Source: an uncultured Lachnospiraceae bacterium (GTDB lineage: Bacteria; Bacillota; Clostridia; Lachnospirales; Lachnospiraceae). From it: a stretch of 45,351 bases of DNA. This document shows, in pieces, positions 42,585 to 45,351 of the stretch. The DNA lies in NCBI GenBank assembly GCA_910584845.1, contig CAJUDH010000004.1, positions 8,881 to 54,231 on the forward strand, given 5' to 3'. Numbering within the stretch: the stretch's first letter is position 1; the number at the start of each line of letters is the position of its first letter. The notes below the pieces were generated by a model. It was given only the letters and a program-made list of their open reading frames with translations. It had not been told where the DNA came from and made no database searches. A program made the translations under genes and the position numbers.

Positions 42585-43295
42585 ATGGAAGGACAAAAAA
42601 CAGGGGCTTTGCCCGGACAGGAAAAACCGGACGGCCAGCAAGTCCGGCAGCTTCTTGGGCGGCAGGCGGCGGTGATTTTTGATTTGGACGGCACTTTGGT
42701 GGATTCCATGTGGATGTGGGAGCAGATTGATATTGAATATTTATCCAGGCATGGCTATGAGCGGCCGCCGACGTTAGAGAAAGATATTGAGGGCATGAGT
42801 TTTTCCGAGACGGCGGTATATTTTAAAGAAACCTTTTGCCTTCCGGATTCCCTGGAGCAGATCAAACAGGCATGGATAGACATGAGCATTGAAAAATACC
42901 GCAGGGAAGTGCCCCTAAAAAAGGGGGCGCTGCGTTTTCTGCAATTTCTGAAAGGGTCCGGTATACCGGTGGGGATTGCCACCAGCAATAACCGGGAGAT
43001 TGTGGATGTGGTGACAAAGTCCCTAAAGATCCGGCCTTATTTCCAGGTGATTGCCACGGCTTGCGAGGTGGCGGCGGGGAAGCCGGCGCCGGACGTCTAT
43101 CTGAATGTGGCGGGCCGCCTGAGGGTGGAGCCGGAACAGTGTTTGGTGTTTGAGGACGTGCCTGCCGGAATCTTATCCGGAAAAGCGGCGGGTATGGCCG
43201 TATGCGCCGTGGCCGACGTTTTTTCTGCCCATATGGAGGAAGAAAAGCGGCGGCTGGCTGATTTTTTTATAGAAGATTATGACGAGATATTTTAG
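42585..43295 (+). CDS. HAD-superfamily hydrolase, subfamily IA (beta-phosphoglucomutase-like)
   Basis: A 236-residue HAD protein. DxD is at 33-35 (IFDLDGTLVD), motif II Ser is in GIATSNNRE, Lys is in AAGKPAPDVY and the acidic motif is FEDVPAG. It resembles small sugar-phosphate phosphatases or mutases; the substrate is unknown. The first 28 residues are an unstructured, Gln-rich lead before the core. It starts 1 bp after the pseudouridine synthase stop, with GGGGAGGGGTAGG as ribosome site, so it belongs to the same operon. Confidence 0.88.
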   Translation: MEGQKTGALPGQEKPDGQQVRQLLGRQAAVIFDLDGTLVDSMWMWEQIDIEYLSRHGYERPPTLEKDIEGMSFSETAVYFKETFCLPDSLEQIKQAWIDMSIEKYRREVPLKKGALRFLQFLKGSGIPVGIATSNNREIVDVVTKSLKIRPYFQVIATACEVAAGKPAPDVYLNVAGRLRVEPEQCLVFEDVPAGILSGKAAGMAVCAVADVFSAHMEEEKRRLADFFIEDYDEIF

Positions 43296-43413
43296 TTGTG
43301 CAATAAGCATGCAGAGAATAGGGAAAGGATAAAAGAAAAGATTCCCATACTTGTTTATACCCGGCGTAGCAGGGCATGAAATGCGGTAAAGCGTGCACAG
43401 AATTGAGGGGGAC

Positions 43414-45351
43414 ATGAATGATTATTTGCCGGTGTGCCGGGAAGATATGGAGAGGCGTGGATGGGGGCAATGTGATTTTGTCTATGTAACCGGGGATGCC
43501 TATGTGGACCATCCTTCTTTTGGGGCTGCCATTATCAGCCGTTTGCTGGAGGCCCATGGATACCGGGTGGGTATTATTGCCCAGCCCGATTGGCGCAGGG
43601 CTGACAGTGTGGCAGCCTTGGGGAAGCCGCGCCTGGGTTTTCTGGTATCCTCCGGGAATATGGATTCTATGGTAAACCATTATTCTGCGTCAAAAAAGCG
43701 GCGGCACAGGGATGCCTACACGCCTGGCGGGGCCATGGGGAAAAGGCCGGATTACGCTACTGTGGTGTACGGGAACCTGATCCGGTCATCCTACAAAGAT
43801 TCCCCCATTATAATCGGGGGGATCGAGGCCAGCCTGCGCAGGCTGGCCCATTATGATTATTGGTCCGACAGGCTGAAGCGGTCCATATTGCTGGATTCCC
43901 AGGCGGACTTGCTGTCCTATGGCATGGGGGAGCATTCCATCGTGGAAATTGCGGAGGCTTTGGATGCGGGGATTGACGTTAAAGACATAACCTTTGTAAA
44001 CGGCACCGTTTACCGGGCCAGGGGCCTGGAGGGGGTTTATGATTATGAATTGCTGCCGGATTACGAGGACATGAAACGGGACCGGCGGGAATATGCCCGC
44101 AGCTTTGCCATTCAATACCGCAACACGGACCCTTTTTCGGGAAAGCGTCTGGTAGAGCCTTACAGTGGGCGGGGCTATCGGGAGTATGTTGTCCAAAACC
44201 CGCCGTCGGCGCCTTTGTCCCAGGAGGAGATGGATCAGGTCTATGGCCTTTCTTACATGCGTAGCTACCACCCGTCTTATGAGAAGGCAGGGGGGGTGCC
44301 GGCCATCCAGGAAGTGAAGTTTAGCCTGATCAGCAACCGGGGATGTTTTGGCGCATGCAGCTTTTGCGCCCTGACTTTCCATCAGGGGAGGATTATCCAG
44401 TCGCGGAGCCACGAATCCCTGGTGGAAGAGGCAAGGCTTTTGACGAAGGATCCGGAGTTTAAGGGATACATCCATGACGTGGGGGGCCCCACAGCCAATT
44501 TCCGCTTCCCGGCCTGCGGCAAACAGCTGTCCCATGGGGCCTGCCCCCGGCGGCAGTGCCTGTTTCCCAAACCTTGTAAAAACCTGGAAGCAGGCCACGG
44601 CGATTATGTCCGGCTGTTGCGGAAACTGCGGGCCCTGCCTGGGGTAAAAAAAGTATTTATCCGTTCCGGCATCCGTTTTGATTACCTGTTAGCGGACAGC
44701 AGCCGGGAATTCTTAAAAGAATTGTGCCAATATCACGTGAGCGGGCAGCTCAAAGTTGCCCCGGAGCATATATCGGATCCGGTATTGTCCCTTATGGGGA
44801 AACCGGCCAACTGGGTTTACCAACAGTTTGTGGGGGAGTACCAAAGGATGAACGGGCGCTTGGGGAAAGACCAATACCTGGTGCCTTACCTGATGTCTTC
44901 CCATCCGGGCTCCACTTTGAAAGAAGCCGTTGAACTGGCGGAGTATTTGCGGGATCTGGGGTATATGCCGGAGCAGGTGCAGGATTTTTATCCGACGCCA
45001 TCTACCATTTCTACCTGTATGTACTATACGGGCCTGGACCCGCGGACGATGGAGCCGGTATATGTGCCGGTAAAGCCACGGGAAAAGGCTATGCAGCGGG
45101 CGCTGATCCAATATCGGGATCCACGGAATTATCCGCTTGTAGTGGAGGCGCTGCGCCTGGCAGGCCGGACCGATTTAATCGGATATGGGAAGAAATGCCT
45201 GGTAAGGCCCCGGACGGAAGATAACCGGCAGGAAGGAAGCCGGGAAAACGGCAACCCAAGAAGCAGTGGCCGGGGAGATGGCCCCAAAGGGAAAACCCGG
45301 GAAAACGGCAACCCAAGAAGCAGTGGCCGGGGAGATGGCCCCAAAGGGAAA
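43414..45351 (+). CDS. YgiQ-family radical SAM protein (3' end beyond window)
   Basis: An uninterrupted frame of 646 codons from the ATG at 43414 (GAGGGGG upstream) to the window edge. The YgiQ/UPF0313 N-terminus is clear (REDMERRGWGQCDFVYVTGD; VDHPSFGAAIISR), and the [4Fe-4S]-SAM cluster cysteines are 311, 315 and 318 (GCFGACSFC). A domain matching the YgiQ C-terminal end follows (PLVVEALRLAGRTDLIG). The reaction of YgiQ proteins is not known. After about residue 605 comes a hydrophilic tail with a 19-residue repeat (RENGNPRSSGRGDGPKGKT) that runs out of the window. Confidence 0.9.
   Translation, partial: MNDYLPVCREDMERRGWGQCDFVYVTGDAYVDHPSFGAAIISRLLEAHGYRVGIIAQPDWRRADSVAALGKPRLGFLVSSGNMDSMVNHYSASKKRRHRDAYTPGGAMGKRPDYATVVYGNLIRSSYKDSPIIIGGIEASLRRLAHYDYWSDRLKRSILLDSQADLLSYGMGEHSIVEIAEALDAGIDVKDITFVNGTVYRARGLEGVYDYELLPDYEDMKRDRREYARSFAIQYRNTDPFSGKRLVEPYSGRGYREYVVQNPPSAPLSQEEMDQVYGLSYMRSYHPSYEKAGGVPAIQEVKFSLISNRGCFGACSFCALTFHQGRIIQSRSHESLVEEARLLTKDPEFKGYIHDVGGPTANFRFPACGKQLSHGACPRRQCLFPKPCKNLEAGHGDYVRLLRKLRALPGVKKVFIRSGIRFDYLLADSSREFLKELCQYHVSGQLKVAPEHISDPVLSLMGKPANWVYQQFVGEYQRMNGRLGKDQYLVPYLMSSHPGSTLKEAVELAEYLRDLGYMPEQVQDFYPTPSTISTCMYYTGLDPRTMEPVYVPVKPREKAMQRALIQYRDPRNYPLVVEALRLAGRTDLIGYGKKCLVRPRTEDNRQEGSRENGNPRSSGRGDGPKGKTRENGNPRSSGRGDGPKGK
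45241..45351. repeat. 57-bp coding tandem repeat at right window edge
   Basis: Copies lie at 45241-45297 and 45298-45351, the second cut at 54 of 57 bases, with no difference seen. The repeat is in frame with the YgiQ-type gene (19 residues per unit). The array continues beyond the window. Confidence 0.9.

Noticed and set aside
43786..44598. Long minus-strand frame of 270 codons
   Set aside because: It is antisense to the YgiQ-type gene, whose family motifs are unmistakable; the translation lacks protein-like features.

Overview
The window reads like the chromosome of a spore-forming Clostridia, most likely a member of the Lachnospiraceae. The evidence is strong AGGAGG-type ribosome sites, moderately high GC, and spore genes (an alpha/beta-type SASP, two small coat-type proteins, a YlbJ-like membrane protein) beside low-GC Gram-positive housekeeping genes. 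No rRNA, tRNA, phage, transposase or true CRISPR array was seen. Both ends of the window fall inside tandem repeats that lie within coding sequence.

Layout. 1-439 (-): start of a secreted acidic repeat protein, cut by the window edge. 1139-17538: a large accessory catabolic locus with two arms. The minus arm holds an M20 hydrolase, an M24 peptidase-like protein, a SelA-like PLP enzyme and a Gfo/Idh/MocA oxidoreductase, followed by a YheO/DauR-type regulator and an SDR dehydrogenase. The plus arm holds a TRAP transporter (its binding protein interrupted by an in-frame TAG), RidA, a metallo-beta-lactamase-fold hydrolase, an amidohydrolase, a class V PLP enzyme, a DUF362 protein, a second M20 hydrolase and a KDPG/KHG-type aldolase. 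The arms diverge from a shared 240-bp promoter region. The likely logic is uptake of an acylated or peptide-like amino compound, amide cleavage, PLP-dependent deamination with RidA clean-up, and aldol cleavage to pyruvate plus an aldehyde. The substrate is unknown.

17737-25243: phosphatidylserine decarboxylase and synthase (-), a ParE/ParC-type topoisomerase pair (+) and a two-TM protein of unknown function (+). 25703-26884: an M20D amidohydrolase. 27031-33945: a LacI-regulated carbohydrate locus (divergent LacI regulator, ABC binding protein, two permeases, ATPase and a GH32 beta-fructosidase) with clear palindromic operators; sucrose or fructo-oligosaccharide use is inferred.

34108-45351: core genes. 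These are two small coat-type proteins (-), aspartate-semialdehyde dehydrogenase, galactose mutarotase, SASP (-), rsmD, coaD, a coiled-coil protein, ylbJ-like (-), an RsmF-type rRNA methyltransferase, an RsuA-type pseudouridine synthase, a HAD hydrolase and a YgiQ-type radical SAM protein whose repeat-bearing C-terminus runs off the window. Several intergenic regions carry short dispersed or tandem repeats and perfect palindromes, described separately.
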